NCBI GenBank assembly: GCA_028693555.1
Contig: JAQUVD010000007.1
Coordinates: 45,457 to 109,456, forward strand
Source: Hespellia sp.
Lineage (GTDB): Bacteria; Bacillota; Clostridia; Lachnospirales; Lachnospiraceae
Direction of reading: 5' to 3'
Length of the DNA: 64,000 bases
Of the stretch, positions 50,769 through 61,074 are shown piece after piece (the stretch's first letter is position 1; each line of letters begins with the position of its first letter). The position numbers and the translations under genes were made by a program. The notes under the pieces are model-generated. The model was given only the letters and a program-made list of their open reading frames with translations, was not told the DNA's origin and did no database searches.

Positions 50769-53114
50769 ATGAAGATGAGAAACCCTTTAAATAAAAGATT
50801 GCCAAGAGAACTAAAAAGCGAGGTCGGAAAGTATCTTGTCATCTTTGTCCTGTTGGTGACACTGATCGGTTTTGTGTCTGGCTTTCTCATTGCGGATGGA
50901 AGCATGCGCATTACTTATGACGAAAGCTTTGAAAAATATAACATCGAGGACGGATATTTTGATTTGTCTAAGGAGATGACGGAGAACCAGAAGACTGCAA
51001 TTGAAACGAATGGTGTGACGGTCTACGAAAACGGCTATGTAGAGGAACCGCTGGAAAATGGAAGTACACTTCGCATTTTTCAGAATCGTGACGAGGTGGA
51101 TCGGGTCTGCCTGATGGAAGGCATGTTTCCGGACGAAGAAGATGAAATTGCGATTGACCGTATGTATGCGGACAATAACCAGGTTGAAATCGGAGATATT
51201 CTGAACAGCGGCAGCAGAAAATGGAAGGTGACAGGTCTGGTTGCGTTATCGGATTACAGTGCTCTGTTCTCGAAAAACAACGATACCATGTTTGATGCCG
51301 TGAAATTTGGTGTGGCAGTGGTCACGCCAAAAGCGTTTGATTCGTTCAGTACAAAAGAGAAGAATTACCGATATTCGTGGGTGTATGATACAAAGCCTGC
51401 GAACGAAACAGAAGAAAACGATACGGCTGAGAATCTCATCAAAGCAATCGGAAAAGTCGTGACATTAGAAGCCTTTGTGCCACAATATCAGAATCAGGCA
51501 ATCCATTTTACAGGAGAAGACATGGGTAGTGATCGGTCTATGATGATTGCCCTGCTCTATATCGTAATCGTGATTCTCGCCTTCGTATTTGGAATTACAA
51601 TCAGCAATACCATCACGAAAGAAGCGAACACAATCGGAACGCTGAGGGCATCCGGATACACCAGGGGAGAACTGGTAAAGCATTACATGGTCCTGCCGAT
51701 GGTGGTTACGGCTGCGGGAGCTGTCATTGGAAATGGAATCGGCTACACCGTGATGGAAGATGTCTGCAAAAATATGTATTACGGAAGCTACAGTCTCACC
51801 AAATACAAAACAACCGTCAATGCAGAAGCGTTCCTTATCACAACGGTGAGTCCGTTTTTCATCATGCTGCTGATCAATCTGGCAATACTAAGTTCTAAGC
51901 TGACGCTGTCACCCCTGCAGTTTTTAAGACGAGATTTGAGAAGAAGGAAACAAAAACGCACGATTCGCCTTGGAAATAAAATTCCATTTTTTTCGCGATT
52001 CCGACTGCGTATCATCTTTCAGAACCGCAGCAATTATCTGATGCTGTTCATCGGAATCCTGTTTGCAAATCTGCTGTTGCTTTTCGGAATGGGACTTCCG
52101 ATTGTGTTAGATCACTATCAGGAAAATATCCAACAGAATCTGATCAGTCCATATCAATATATGCTGCGTGTGCCGACCAGTATTCTAAGCGAGGAAAGCA
52201 AAGTGAAAAGTCTGCTCTCCATGATGGAGTTTTCCAGGGCGGTGGAGACGGACAATGAGACAGCGGAAGCGTTCTCGGCGTATTCATTAAATACAACAAG
52301 TGAGATCTGTGACAGCGAGGAAATTCTATTATACGGAATTCAGGATAACAGCAGGTATGTGTCAATTGATTTTTCGAAAATAGAAGGGGACAAAGGTGGA
52401 AATGGAGTCTATATTTCCAGTGCGTATGCAGATAAATATCAGCTGCGGCCTGGAGACAGCATCACACTGAAGGAAAAATATAAAGGGGATACGTACAAAT
52501 TCTGTGTAGAGGGAATCTATGATTACATAGGAGCATTAGCGATGTTTATGCCGAAGGCGCAGCTTGGTCAAATCTTTGATATGGGAAATGATTATTTTAG
52601 CGGCTATTTTTCAGAGACAGAGATTACGGATATCAACTCGAAATACATCGGTTCCGTGATTGATTCCGATGCCCTGACAAAAGTTTCCAGACAGCTTGAT
52701 GTATCGATGGGGAGTGTGATGTATCTCGTAGATGGATTTGCAATGCTTATTTTTATTGTACTGATTTATCTGCTTTCAAAACTGGTAATCGAAAAGAATG
52801 CACAATCGATTTCTATGACGAAAATATTAGGGTACAGAAATGGAGAAATCAGCAGGCTTTATATTCTGGCAACCTCTGTGATGGTTGTCTTGTCTATGGT
52901 TGTAACAATTGTGATTGACTATTATCTGATGCTATGGATTTTCCGACAGATCATGCTCAGAAGCATGAGCGGATGGATTCAATTTGAGGTTGACAGCAGT
53001 CTGTTTATAAAAATGTTTGTGACGGGAATTCTGACCTATGCGATTGTGGCAGTGATGGAATTTCGAAAGATACAGAAAGTACCGATGAATGAAGCACTGA
53101 AGAATGCAGAATAA
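50769..53114 (+). CDS. FtsX-type ABC permease
   Basis: 781 residues. An N-terminal membrane segment (about 22-42), an extracellular domain, three membrane helices with FtsX traits (ANTIGTLRASGYTRGELVKHYM), then a second unit with a membrane segment near 425, an external domain, and a C-terminal bundle (ISMTKILGYRNGEISRLYILA). It is exporter-like or extracellular-enzyme-regulating. Together with the secreted coiled protein that follows, it may form a complex across the cell envelope. ATGs at 50769 or 50775. Confidence 0.88.
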   Translation: MKMRNPLNKRLPRELKSEVGKYLVIFVLLVTLIGFVSGFLIADGSMRITYDESFEKYNIEDGYFDLSKEMTENQKTAIETNGVTVYENGYVEEPLENGSTLRIFQNRDEVDRVCLMEGMFPDEEDEIAIDRMYADNNQVEIGDILNSGSRKWKVTGLVALSDYSALFSKNNDTMFDAVKFGVAVVTPKAFDSFSTKEKNYRYSWVYDTKPANETEENDTAENLIKAIGKVVTLEAFVPQYQNQAIHFTGEDMGSDRSMMIALLYIVIVILAFVFGITISNTITKEANTIGTLRASGYTRGELVKHYMVLPMVVTAAGAVIGNGIGYTVMEDVCKNMYYGSYSLTKYKTTVNAEAFLITTVSPFFIMLLINLAILSSKLTLSPLQFLRRDLRRRKQKRTIRLGNKIPFFSRFRLRIIFQNRSNYLMLFIGILFANLLLLFGMGLPIVLDHYQENIQQNLISPYQYMLRVPTSILSEESKVKSLLSMMEFSRAVETDNETAEAFSAYSLNTTSEICDSEEILLYGIQDNSRYVSIDFSKIEGDKGGNGVYISSAYADKYQLRPGDSITLKEKYKGDTYKFCVEGIYDYIGALAMFMPKAQLGQIFDMGNDYFSGYFSETEITDINSKYIGSVIDSDALTKVSRQLDVSMGSVMYLVDGFAMLIFIVLIYLLSKLVIEKNAQSISMTKILGYRNGEISRLYILATSVMVVLSMVVTIVIDYYLMLWIFRQIMLRSMSGWIQFEVDSSLFIKMFVTGILTYAIVAVMEFRKIQKVPMNEALKNAE

Positions 53115-53141
53115 TTGGCGCGTCAGAAGAGGAGTGAGAGG

Positions 53142-54872
53142 ATGAAAGAAAAGATGAAGAAAAAGATTATGGGATGGAGTGCATTTTATCTGTGCTTTAT
53201 TTTGGCAGGACTGCTCTTTACTTGTGCGACAGGAAACGGTGCGACTCGGACTGCCACAGCGGCTAATCAGGCAGAGCCCGACCGGACATCAAAGAGTAAA
53301 GATACAGTCGCGGCGGTGGATGCAGATTCATCCGGGATGATTTATCTTCAGGCAGATGAAAATGGAACCCTGACAGGTGATGATGCAGGTGCAGAGATTC
53401 CGGTATCGGTGAAAGTCACGTACTATTTAGATGGAAATGAGATCAGTGCGGCTAATCTTGCAGGAAAATCAGGAGCGGTGAAGATTCGCTTTGACTATCA
53501 GAATCTGCAGCAGAAAACGATACAGGCTGGAGGAGAAGCAATCAGTGTAAGTGTACCGTTCATGATGTTATCCGCAGTTGTGATGCCATCGGATATCTTC
53601 TCGAATGTGAAAATCTCAAGTGGAAAAGTCATGACAGAGGAGGATCAGAACATTGCAGTCGGCACGGCATTTCCCGGATTGAAAACGAGTCTGGGACTTG
53701 CAGAGTTTGACAAGACAAAGGATGCAGACATTCCTGATTATGTGGAAATCACAGCAGATGCACAAAATTTTGAACTCGATTTTACGGCAAATATCATTGC
53801 ATCACTCGGAATGGACGAGATGGATACTGACGGATTGGATGATATGGATGATCTGGTGGAGAGCATGGATGAATTAGCCGATGCGTCATCTGCACTTGTG
53901 GCGGGGACCGGCACGCTCCTAAGTGGAATGCAAACTTATCAGAGTGCAATTGCTTCCTATACGGAAGGTGCGGGGCAGTTACATAACGGCATCAGTGCAA
54001 TCAACACAGCAGTCGCGCAGTTTAGTACCACTGAGGATGACAGCTATACCGCGGTGATGGCGGCAGCAAAAGCACTGGCAGCAGACACGGAAACACTTGG
54101 AAATACAATGACTGATTTACAGACATTCGCGCAGCAGCTATGTGTCTATCAGCAGAATGTTGAGACCGTGAAAGCGGCAGTGGCAGCGGAAGCGGCGAAT
54201 GCACAGACCAGTGTGGAAGATGCAGACAGAAATGCAACATCACAGGCACAGGTGCAGACGCAGAACATGTTAGATGAGGCAAAGGCGCGTATTGATTCTG
54301 ATGAGACATTAACATCGGAGCAAAAACAGGCAGCTATCGACGCATTAAGCAGTATCAATGCAAGCGATATCACCGTCTCAGATGTAACTGGAGATGCCGA
54401 CACAAATCTTTCTGCCATACAATCGCAATTAGCAGGTATTCCATCTCTTACAATCCCGACACTTGACAGTGATACAGCCGCCATTGCAGCGACATTGACA
54501 GATATGCAGACGCAGCTTGGCATACTGGCGGATTTTTCGAAAAACATGTCAGGTCTTGGCGAAGGAATCGCAACACTTACAACATCATTACGGTCATTAG
54601 AAACAGGCGCAGCACAATTGACATCGTATCATTCACAGCTTCTGCAGGGCGTGGGTTCGCTTACAGAAGGGATGGCTTCGCTGCAGGAAGGAATGGATAC
54701 ATTTGACAAAGAAGGTATTCAGAAATTAAAAGAATTGGCAGGTGATGACCTTCAAAAGGTTGTAAGCCGGATCAAAGCATTAAAAGAGGCAGAAGCACAG
54801 TATAAAAAAGAAAATGCTGGGACAGATGACAATGCAAAAAGCTATGTCATTGAGACAAAGGCGATTTTATAG
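53142..54872 (+). CDS. YhgE/Pip-like extracytoplasmic protein
   Basis: 576 residues starting at the ATG 53142. A signal-anchor (about 10-30), a beta-rich domain (about 60-230), then a long Ala/Ser/Thr-rich coiled region with repeated T-x-L-x-x-G patterns (ALVAGTGTLLSGMQTY, GAGQLHNGISAIN, GEGIATLTTSLRSLETGAAQL, LTEGMASLQEGM). Such repeats are typical of the extracellular part of YhgE/Pip and MmpL-associated proteins. It has no C-terminal membrane bundle, unlike YhgE. It is the last gene of the Fur-like/ABC operon. Confidence 0.78.
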   Translation: MKEKMKKKIMGWSAFYLCFILAGLLFTCATGNGATRTATAANQAEPDRTSKSKDTVAAVDADSSGMIYLQADENGTLTGDDAGAEIPVSVKVTYYLDGNEISAANLAGKSGAVKIRFDYQNLQQKTIQAGGEAISVSVPFMMLSAVVMPSDIFSNVKISSGKVMTEEDQNIAVGTAFPGLKTSLGLAEFDKTKDADIPDYVEITADAQNFELDFTANIIASLGMDEMDTDGLDDMDDLVESMDELADASSALVAGTGTLLSGMQTYQSAIASYTEGAGQLHNGISAINTAVAQFSTTEDDSYTAVMAAAKALAADTETLGNTMTDLQTFAQQLCVYQQNVETVKAAVAAEAANAQTSVEDADRNATSQAQVQTQNMLDEAKARIDSDETLTSEQKQAAIDALSSINASDITVSDVTGDADTNLSAIQSQLAGIPSLTIPTLDSDTAAIAATLTDMQTQLGILADFSKNMSGLGEGIATLTTSLRSLETGAAQLTSYHSQLLQGVGSLTEGMASLQEGMDTFDKEGIQKLKELAGDDLQKVVSRIKALKEAEAQYKKENAGTDDNAKSYVIETKAIL

Positions 54873-54933
54873 GACGGATGGAGTAAAAATGACTGCGAGG
54901 AGTAGAAGTAAAATACAATATGTGATATATTGA

Positions 54934-54949
54934 GTTAGTCAAAACTAAC
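54934..54949. promoter_or_regulatory. GTTAGT-N4-ACTAAC dyad before the AraC gene
   Basis: Six-base perfect arms with CAAA between, 42 bases upstream of the AraC start. The hexamer is the same as the phased repeat at the Fur-like operon promoter (49549-49594), suggesting one regulator for both units. Confidence 0.5.
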
Positions 54950-54990
54950 AAATGGTAGCGAGAATGAATTGCGGAGGGAGAGCACTAACA

Positions 54991-55947
54991 ATGTTTTCAG
55001 AACGATGCACAGAGGCGGTGACCGCAGAAAAAGAAAACGGCAGGCACCTGATACAAACATGGCATTTTCAGACCAACGGAGAATACGGTGTGATTCAAGC
55101 TTGTGAGATATTCCCGGGGATTCGTATCTGGATGAATGATTTTCATATGCATACGATGCCGCACAAACACATTGAGAATTATCGCCGCATCAGATTCAAC
55201 TACTGCTTTCAGGGACGATGCGAAGTGCCGCTGTCAGATAACCGATATGTCTATGTTGAAAAGAACGTGCTTAGTGTCGATCTGAATCAGCCGGGAGACA
55301 TCTGCTACGCGCCGCTGGGTTCCTACAGCGGTATCGAGATCGAGATGAATCTTTACCAAACGGAAACAGATTCACAGCCCCTCTTTCAGTCCGTCGGAAT
55401 TGATTTCATGGAATGGGAGAAAAGGCTTCAAAAAACCAAGGGGACATTTCTTGGAACCGCATCGAAGGTTTGGATGCAAAAAGCAGAAAGACTGGCAGAA
55501 CATTTAAAGCAGGGGACAGGATCGCTGGAAGAATATCGGTTTTGGACACTGGAATTAGTATTTCCGCTTTGGCGCGGTGAGGCAGGAAAATATCTGGAAA
55601 TACATTACCTGTCCAAGGGACAGCGGAAAGTGGCGGAGCTGGCAAGAGCACGTTTGACGAAAGATTTAAAAGAGCACATTACCGTAGAACAGCTTGCAAA
55701 AGAACTGGGAGTCGGCAGTACCTCGTTAAAAAAATATTTTGAATGCATATACGGAATCCCGATTTCTCATTATGTGAGAGAAAAGCGAATGGAACAGGCG
55801 GCCCGCCTATTGGAAACGACGCAGATGAGCATTGCTGAAGTTGCGTTTGAGGCAGGCTACATGAATCAGGGGAAATTTGGAGAAGTATTTCGAAAATATA
55901 CAGGAGCTACACCATTAGAATATCGGAGACAGAAGAAAGAAGGTTGA
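54991..55947 (+). CDS. AraC-family regulator of a siderophore-type transporter
   Basis: 318 residues from the ATG 54991; upstream ATGs at 54952 and 54964 have poorer ribosome sites. N-terminal sensor domain, C-terminal AraC motifs (ITVEQLAKELGVGSTSLKKYFECIYG and MSIAEVAFEAGYMNQGKFGEVFRKYTGATPLEYRR). It precedes two ABC half-transporters, like the YbtA-YbtP-YbtQ order of yersiniabactin loci. In clostridia such trios are common without the synthesis genes, pointing to uptake or export of a foreign metal chelate. Confidence 0.88.
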   Translation: MFSERCTEAVTAEKENGRHLIQTWHFQTNGEYGVIQACEIFPGIRIWMNDFHMHTMPHKHIENYRRIRFNYCFQGRCEVPLSDNRYVYVEKNVLSVDLNQPGDICYAPLGSYSGIEIEMNLYQTETDSQPLFQSVGIDFMEWEKRLQKTKGTFLGTASKVWMQKAERLAEHLKQGTGSLEEYRFWTLELVFPLWRGEAGKYLEIHYLSKGQRKVAELARARLTKDLKEHITVEQLAKELGVGSTSLKKYFECIYGIPISHYVREKRMEQAARLLETTQMSIAEVAFEAGYMNQGKFGEVFRKYTGATPLEYRRQKKEG

Positions 55948-55952
55948 TTGAA

Positions 55953-57734
55953 ATGAAAGAAAAAAAGAAAAGTTCCCTGCAGCGTTTGTTCAACTATGCG
56001 GGAAATTATCGCTATCTGACGATTGCGTCATGGATTCTATCGGTCATCAGCGCGTGGATTGCACTGGTACCATTCTATTATATATGGCGAATCATCAAAG
56101 AAGTGTTGGAGGTGTCGCCCGATTTTAGCAGGGCGCAGTACCTGAGCAGTTATGGATGGCGTGCAGTTGGATTTGCACTGTTGTCGATGCTCATCTATAT
56201 CGGCGCGCTCATGTGCTCGCACCTGGCAGCGTTTCGTGTGCAGGCGAACATGCGCTCAGAGACAATGCGTCATATTCTGACACTCCCGATGGGATTTATG
56301 GATGGAGTCGGAAGCGGAAAAATCCGTAAGATTGTAAATGAGTCGAGCGAGGCAACCGAGACATATCTTGCGCATCAGCTGCCGGACCGCGCCGGGGCAA
56401 TGGCAACACCGGTCGGCCTGCTCGTGCTTTTGCTGACATTCGACTGGAGGCTTGGTCTTATGAGTCTGATTCCAATTGTCATTGCATTTCTGATCATGGG
56501 CTCCATGACCGGAAAGAAGATGCAGGATAAGATGGCACAGTATCAGAACTCTTTAGAGGAAATGTCAAACGAAGCGGTAGAGTATGTGCGGGGCGTGCCG
56601 GTAGTAAAGACCTTTGGTCAATCCGTATTTTCGTTTAAACGGTTTAAGGCAGCAATCGATAATTATGAGAAATGGGTCATTTCCTATACGAAAGATCTCA
56701 GGATGCCAATGGTATCTTACACGACAATTATCAATGCAGTATTTGCAGTATTGATTGCTGCGGCATTTCTGTTTACGACACATGGCGTGACGAATACATT
56801 TCTACTGAATCTGCTGTTCTACATTATCATTACGCCGATTATCACGGTGACGCTAAATAAGATCATGTTCTCCAGTGAGAATGTGATGATTGTGGAGGAT
56901 GCGATTGCCCGAATCGACAGCATCATGGAAATGAAACCACTAGAGGAAAGCAAAAAGCCACAGATGCCAAAAGATACCTCCATCACGTTTGAAGATGTTT
57001 CCTTCTGCTATAAAGGCGCATCCGAGAATGCGCTAGAAAAGATATCACTGACCATTCGGGAAGGGGAGCATGTTGCATTTGTAGGACCTTCCGGTTCCGG
57101 AAAGACAACGCTCGCGAGCCTGATTGCACGATTCTGGGATGTGACGAAAGGCCGGGTGCTGATTGGAAATGTAGATGTGAAAGATATTTCGAGCGAAACG
57201 TTGATGGATAAGGTATCCTTTGTATTTCAGGACAGCAAACTTCTAAAAACGTCCATACTGGAAAATGTGCGCATGGGCCGTCCGAATGCATCGAAAAAAG
57301 AGGTGATACAGGCACTGAGAGATGCGCAGTGCAGTGACATTATTGAAAAGATGCCAAATGGAGTCGATACGGTGATTGGAAGTCGGGGGACTTATGTATC
57401 AGGCGGTGAGGCGCAGCGCTTATCTATTGCGAGAGCAATGCTCAAAGGTGCGCCAATCCTGATTTTGGATGAAGCAAGTGCATTTGCCGATCCGGACAAT
57501 GAGGCAAAGGTGCAGAGAGCATTTGAAAAATTAAGCAAAGACAAGACCGTCATTATGATTGCACACCGATTGTCTACGGTGGTTACAGCAGATCGTATTT
57601 ATGTATTGAAGGATGGACAAGTGAAAGAACAGGGATCACACGAGGAATTAAATGCGCGGAAAGGTCTGTATGCACATATGTGGCAGGAGTACAATAAGTC
57701 CGTGAACTGGAAAGTTGGAGGTGTTAGGCGATGA
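55953..57734 (+). CDS. ABC half-transporter A (YbtPQ/IrtAB-like)
   Basis: 593 residues from the ATG 55953. A six-helix type IV exporter-fold membrane domain (about 15-310) and an ATPase: Walker A GPSGSGKTT, signature VSGGEAQR, Walker B ILILDEASAFADP, then AHRLST. The fold is exporter-like, yet YbtPQ and IrtAB of this family import metal-siderophores. It overlaps half-transporter B by ATGA and should form a heterodimer with it. Confidence 0.9.
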   Translation: MKEKKKSSLQRLFNYAGNYRYLTIASWILSVISAWIALVPFYYIWRIIKEVLEVSPDFSRAQYLSSYGWRAVGFALLSMLIYIGALMCSHLAAFRVQANMRSETMRHILTLPMGFMDGVGSGKIRKIVNESSEATETYLAHQLPDRAGAMATPVGLLVLLLTFDWRLGLMSLIPIVIAFLIMGSMTGKKMQDKMAQYQNSLEEMSNEAVEYVRGVPVVKTFGQSVFSFKRFKAAIDNYEKWVISYTKDLRMPMVSYTTIINAVFAVLIAAAFLFTTHGVTNTFLLNLLFYIIITPIITVTLNKIMFSSENVMIVEDAIARIDSIMEMKPLEESKKPQMPKDTSITFEDVSFCYKGASENALEKISLTIREGEHVAFVGPSGSGKTTLASLIARFWDVTKGRVLIGNVDVKDISSETLMDKVSFVFQDSKLLKTSILENVRMGRPNASKKEVIQALRDAQCSDIIEKMPNGVDTVIGSRGTYVSGGEAQRLSIARAMLKGAPILILDEASAFADPDNEAKVQRAFEKLSKDKTVIMIAHRLSTVVTADRIYVLKDGQVKEQGSHEELNARKGLYAHMWQEYNKSVNWKVGGVRR

Positions 57735-59467
57735 GATTGATTGAAACATTACAACACAAATATGCACTTTCCCAAAAGGGTGCAAAAGATATGGTGAGGG
57801 CATTTGTATCGGTTACATTTTCGAATATTGCACTGATGCTTCCGGTCGGTCTTTTGTACTATCTGGTGGGAGACTTTATGAATGACCGCATGACAGACGC
57901 GCGTATTTCATTCTATGTGGCAGGGAGTATCCTCTGCCTTGTGCTGATTGCAGTCACAACGTACATTCAATATAACGCAACCTTCTTTGCAACCTATGTG
58001 GAAAGTGGTGTGCGAAGGACGGCACTTGCGGAAAAACTCAGAAAGCTGCCATTATCGTTCTTTGGAAAAAAGGATCTTGCAGACCTGACCAGCACAATCA
58101 TGGCAGATTGTGCAACACTTGAGACGGCAAGCTCACACTGGATTTCGGAACTGGTTGGAGCTGTCATTTCTACATGCCTCGTGGCAGTCAGCCTGTTCTT
58201 CTTTGACTGGAGAATGGCAATTGCAGCGTTATGGGTTCTTCCGATTGCATTTCTTATTATGCTGTGCGCAACAGGCGTGGTGCACCGTCTCGGCGAAAAA
58301 CATATGAGGCTTAAGATGAATTGTGCGGATGGGATTCAGGAGTGTTTGGAGACGGTACGTGATCTGAAAGCCAACAATGCACAGGCGGAATATATGATTG
58401 GTTTGGAAACAAAGATTCGTGCGGTAGAAAAGCATGCAATCGTAAACGAATTGGAAACTGCAGTTTTCGTGATATCCGCACAGATGATCTTAAAGCTCGG
58501 AATCGCTACCACGGCACTTGTGGGCGGAATCCTCCTGATCAGGGGGAGTCTGGATGTCCTGACGTTCTTTCTGTTCCTGTTGCTGGTATCCCGTTTATAT
58601 GATCCAATGCAGATGTCGCTGATCAATCTTGCGGCAATCATCGGTGCAGATACACAGTGCAGACGTATGGATGAAATTCTCTCGCATGAGATGCAGACCG
58701 GTGCAGAGCAGCTTACAAACCATGGTTCGGATATTGTGTTTGATCATGTCGGATTTACTTATAACGGAGAAGAAACGGTATTAAGCGATGTCACATTTAC
58801 GGCAAAACAGGGCGAGGTAACTGCGCTGATTGGACCTTCCGGAGGCGGAAAGACAACGGTTTCCCGCCTTGCGGCAAGGTTTTGGGATAATACAAAGGGA
58901 AACATTACCGTTGGGGGAATGAATGTATTGAAAGCTGACACGGAAAGTTTGATGGAGCTGTATGCTATTGTATTTCAGGATGTTACACTTTTTAATAATA
59001 CGATTATGGAGAATATCCGAATCGGAAAGAAGGACGCAACAGACGCCGAGGTAATCGCGGCGGCAAGGCTTGCGCACTGCGATGAGTTTGCAGAAAAGCT
59101 TCCCAAAGGATGGGATACGATGATAGGCGAAAATGGTTCGGAGCTCTCTGGCGGTGAGCGTCAGAGAATCTCCATTGCCCGGGCATTCCTGAAAGATGCA
59201 CCGATTATTTTGCTTGACGAGGCAACGGCGTCACTGGATGTAGATAATGAGACGCTGATTCAGGAGGCGTTGTCAAAATTGATTCAGAACAAGACTGTTT
59301 TGATCATTGCACACCGGATGCGAACCGTTGCGAATGCAGATAAGATCGTTGTGCTCAAAGACGGAGTTGTCGCAGAGCAGGGAAAACCAGAAGAATTAGT
59401 CGAGACGGCGGGAATTTACCGGCATATGGTGCAGACGCAGCGAAAGGCAGAAGGGTGGAAAATCTAG
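57731..59467 (+). CDS. ABC half-transporter B (YbtPQ/IrtAB-like)
   Basis: 578 residues. Membrane domain (about 20-300) and ATPase with Walker A GPSGGGKTT, signature LSGGERQR, Walker B IILLDEATASLDVD and AHRMRT. The catalytic glutamate is present in both half-transporters, so both ATP sites look competent. ATGA start overlap with half-transporter A. Confidence 0.9.
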   Translation: MRLIETLQHKYALSQKGAKDMVRAFVSVTFSNIALMLPVGLLYYLVGDFMNDRMTDARISFYVAGSILCLVLIAVTTYIQYNATFFATYVESGVRRTALAEKLRKLPLSFFGKKDLADLTSTIMADCATLETASSHWISELVGAVISTCLVAVSLFFFDWRMAIAALWVLPIAFLIMLCATGVVHRLGEKHMRLKMNCADGIQECLETVRDLKANNAQAEYMIGLETKIRAVEKHAIVNELETAVFVISAQMILKLGIATTALVGGILLIRGSLDVLTFFLFLLLVSRLYDPMQMSLINLAAIIGADTQCRRMDEILSHEMQTGAEQLTNHGSDIVFDHVGFTYNGEETVLSDVTFTAKQGEVTALIGPSGGGKTTVSRLAARFWDNTKGNITVGGMNVLKADTESLMELYAIVFQDVTLFNNTIMENIRIGKKDATDAEVIAAARLAHCDEFAEKLPKGWDTMIGENGSELSGGERQRISIARAFLKDAPIILLDEATASLDVDNETLIQEALSKLIQNKTVLIIAHRMRTVANADKIVVLKDGVVAEQGKPEELVETAGIYRHMVQTQRKAEGWKI

Positions 59468-59530
59468 TGTACTGACATGATACAAATTGAATCCGGGAAA
59501 GATGAAAAAGTCCAAGATTGCTGAAATTTA

Positions 59531-59559
59531 TTGATATTATTTACACAGTAAAATATAAT
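59531..59559 (+). promoter_or_regulatory. Promoter of the LytTR regulator
   Basis: TTGATA (59531-59536) and TATAAT (59554-59559), 17-base spacing. A 10 bp inverted repeat, ATTTACACAG at 59539-59548 and CTGTGTAAAT at 59608-59617, spans from the spacer to the ribosome site. Confidence 0.6.
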
Positions 59560-59630
59560 AGGGTAAAAGAATACATGTTTCGACATAAGGATCGATACAA
59601 AAATTATCTGTGTAAATGAGGAGTGAAATG

Positions 59631-60368
59631 ATGCTGCGTATAGCAATCTGTGATGATTTACCTGACCACCTAGCGAAAACTGAAGCTGCCACCAGGCAAT
59701 ATATGGAGACATGTACGCAAGAGCAGGCAGAGATTTTTACATATAATAACCCACTTATTTTTCTGGAAAGTCTGGATAAGGCTGGAGGGGTTGATATCCT
59801 GCTTCTGGATGTTTGTATGCCCGGCATCGATGGCATTCAGGTGGCCGAAGAAATCCGTAAACGAAGAGAAAAATGCGAGATCATCTTTCTTACTACAAGC
59901 GATGAGTTCGCGGTGGAGGCCTTTGCACTTCAGGCAGTTCACTATCTAGTGAAGCCTTTTACACAGGTGCAGTTCGATGAGGCAATCACCCGGGCCATGA
60001 TACATATTGCTGCCGGTCAGACCCCAAAGGTTGCACTGAAGTTAACCGGTGGCGGTACGCGAGTACTTGAACTGGATGAGATTCTCTGGATTGAGAGCAG
60101 CAATCACACCCAGACTGTCTTTTTGAAGGACGGTGACAGCGTGGAAGCCCGGGAATCACTGGTGCAGCTTCTTTCCGTGCTGGAAGAACGGTCAGCGGGG
60201 CAATTTGTCAGTCCATGTAAAGGATATATCGTCAATCAAAAGGCAATCCGAACCGTGAAATCAAAAGGAATTACCATGCGATCCGGAAAGATAATTCCCC
60301 TGGCCCGGGGAACCTTCCGGGAATTTTTAGACCGTTACTTCACTTATGTATTTCCCAGTGGAGACTAG
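59631..60368 (+). CDS. LytTR-family response regulator (AgrA-like)
   Basis: 246 residues from the ATG 59631 (GAGGAG six bases upstream; ATG 59628 possible). The receiver has D8/D9, phosphoacceptor D60 (LLLDVCMPG) and K108. The C-terminal LytTR domain (about 135-240) has ILWIESSNHTQTVFL and FVSPCKGYIVN and ends YFTYVFPSGD. It is a transcriptional activator in peptide quorum-type systems. A terminator follows, then a truncated paralogue and a GHKL kinase gene, which may supply its partner. Confidence 0.92.
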   Translation: MLRIAICDDLPDHLAKTEAATRQYMETCTQEQAEIFTYNNPLIFLESLDKAGGVDILLLDVCMPGIDGIQVAEEIRKRREKCEIIFLTTSDEFAVEAFALQAVHYLVKPFTQVQFDEAITRAMIHIAAGQTPKVALKLTGGGTRVLELDEILWIESSNHTQTVFLKDGDSVEARESLVQLLSVLEERSAGQFVSPCKGYIVNQKAIRTVKSKGITMRSGKIIPLARGTFREFLDRYFTYVFPSGD

Positions 60369-60389
60369 ACATGAAGGCGTTATTTCAAG

Positions 60390-60444
60390 CAGACGTAAAA
60401 ATTGGAGTACAAAATTTGTAAACCAATACTGACGTCTGTTTTTT
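60390..60444 (+). terminator. Terminator after the LytTR regulator
   Basis: CAGACGT (60390-60396) pairs with ACGTCTG (60432-60438), an inner TTGG/CCAA helps, and six T residues follow. Confidence 0.6.
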
Positions 60445-60540
60445 GGTGTATAGAGAGCATTTCACGAAAGATTACGACATTTTACGCAAAAGCATCCACA
60501 GTTATGTATCCGTATGTTATTCTTTATCTATCAGAAGGAG

Positions 60541-61074
60541 GTGAGAACAATTCTTAATATATCTATCTGTGATGACAGACCGGATCAGCTTGCAAAAATC
60601 TATACTGCAACTACAGAATATTTTAAGAAGTATTCAGAAAGGGTGATTCAGGTGAGTCGCTTTGACAATTCTCTCCTTTTCTTAGAAAGCCTTGATAAAA
60701 CCGGTGGCTGTGACATTGCCCTGCTGGATATCTGTATGCCAGGTATTCTGGGCACAGATGTGGCGAGAAGTATCCGTGCCCGCTGTGATAAAACGGAGAT
60801 TATATTTCTCACTTCCAGTGATGAATATGCCATCGATGCCTTTGTGCTCAAAGCAGCGCACTACCTGCTCAAGCCCTTTACACAGGAGCAGTTTAACGAG
60901 GCCATGGACCGTGCTATGCAGCCCTTTGCCGATGGCAGCATAAAAAATATTGCAGTCAAGCGGGATAGCATTGTCCTGCGCAGCGGACATCGGATTCCTA
61001 TTCCAAAGCGTGGCTTTCGGAATCTGGAAAGCACCTATTTTGACTATATGTTCCGAGAGGGGGACTTCAAATGA
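60541..61074 (+). pseudogene. Truncated LytTR response regulator paralogue lacking a normal start
   Basis: The protein matches the regulator at 59631 through the receiver (ISICDDRPDQLAK, LLDICMPG, HYLLKPFTQEQF), then jumps directly to the last 35 residues of the LytTR domain (IVLRSGHRIPIPKRGF...YFDYMFREGD). About 70 residues of the DNA-binding core are missing in frame. At the position of the paralogue's ATG, the codon is ATT (60550), five bases after AGGAGGTGA; the GTG at 60541 overlaps that ribosome site and the ATG at 60514 has none. It is therefore probably decaying, or made at low level as a receiver-only protein. Its stop overlaps the kinase start (ATGA). Confidence 0.65.
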
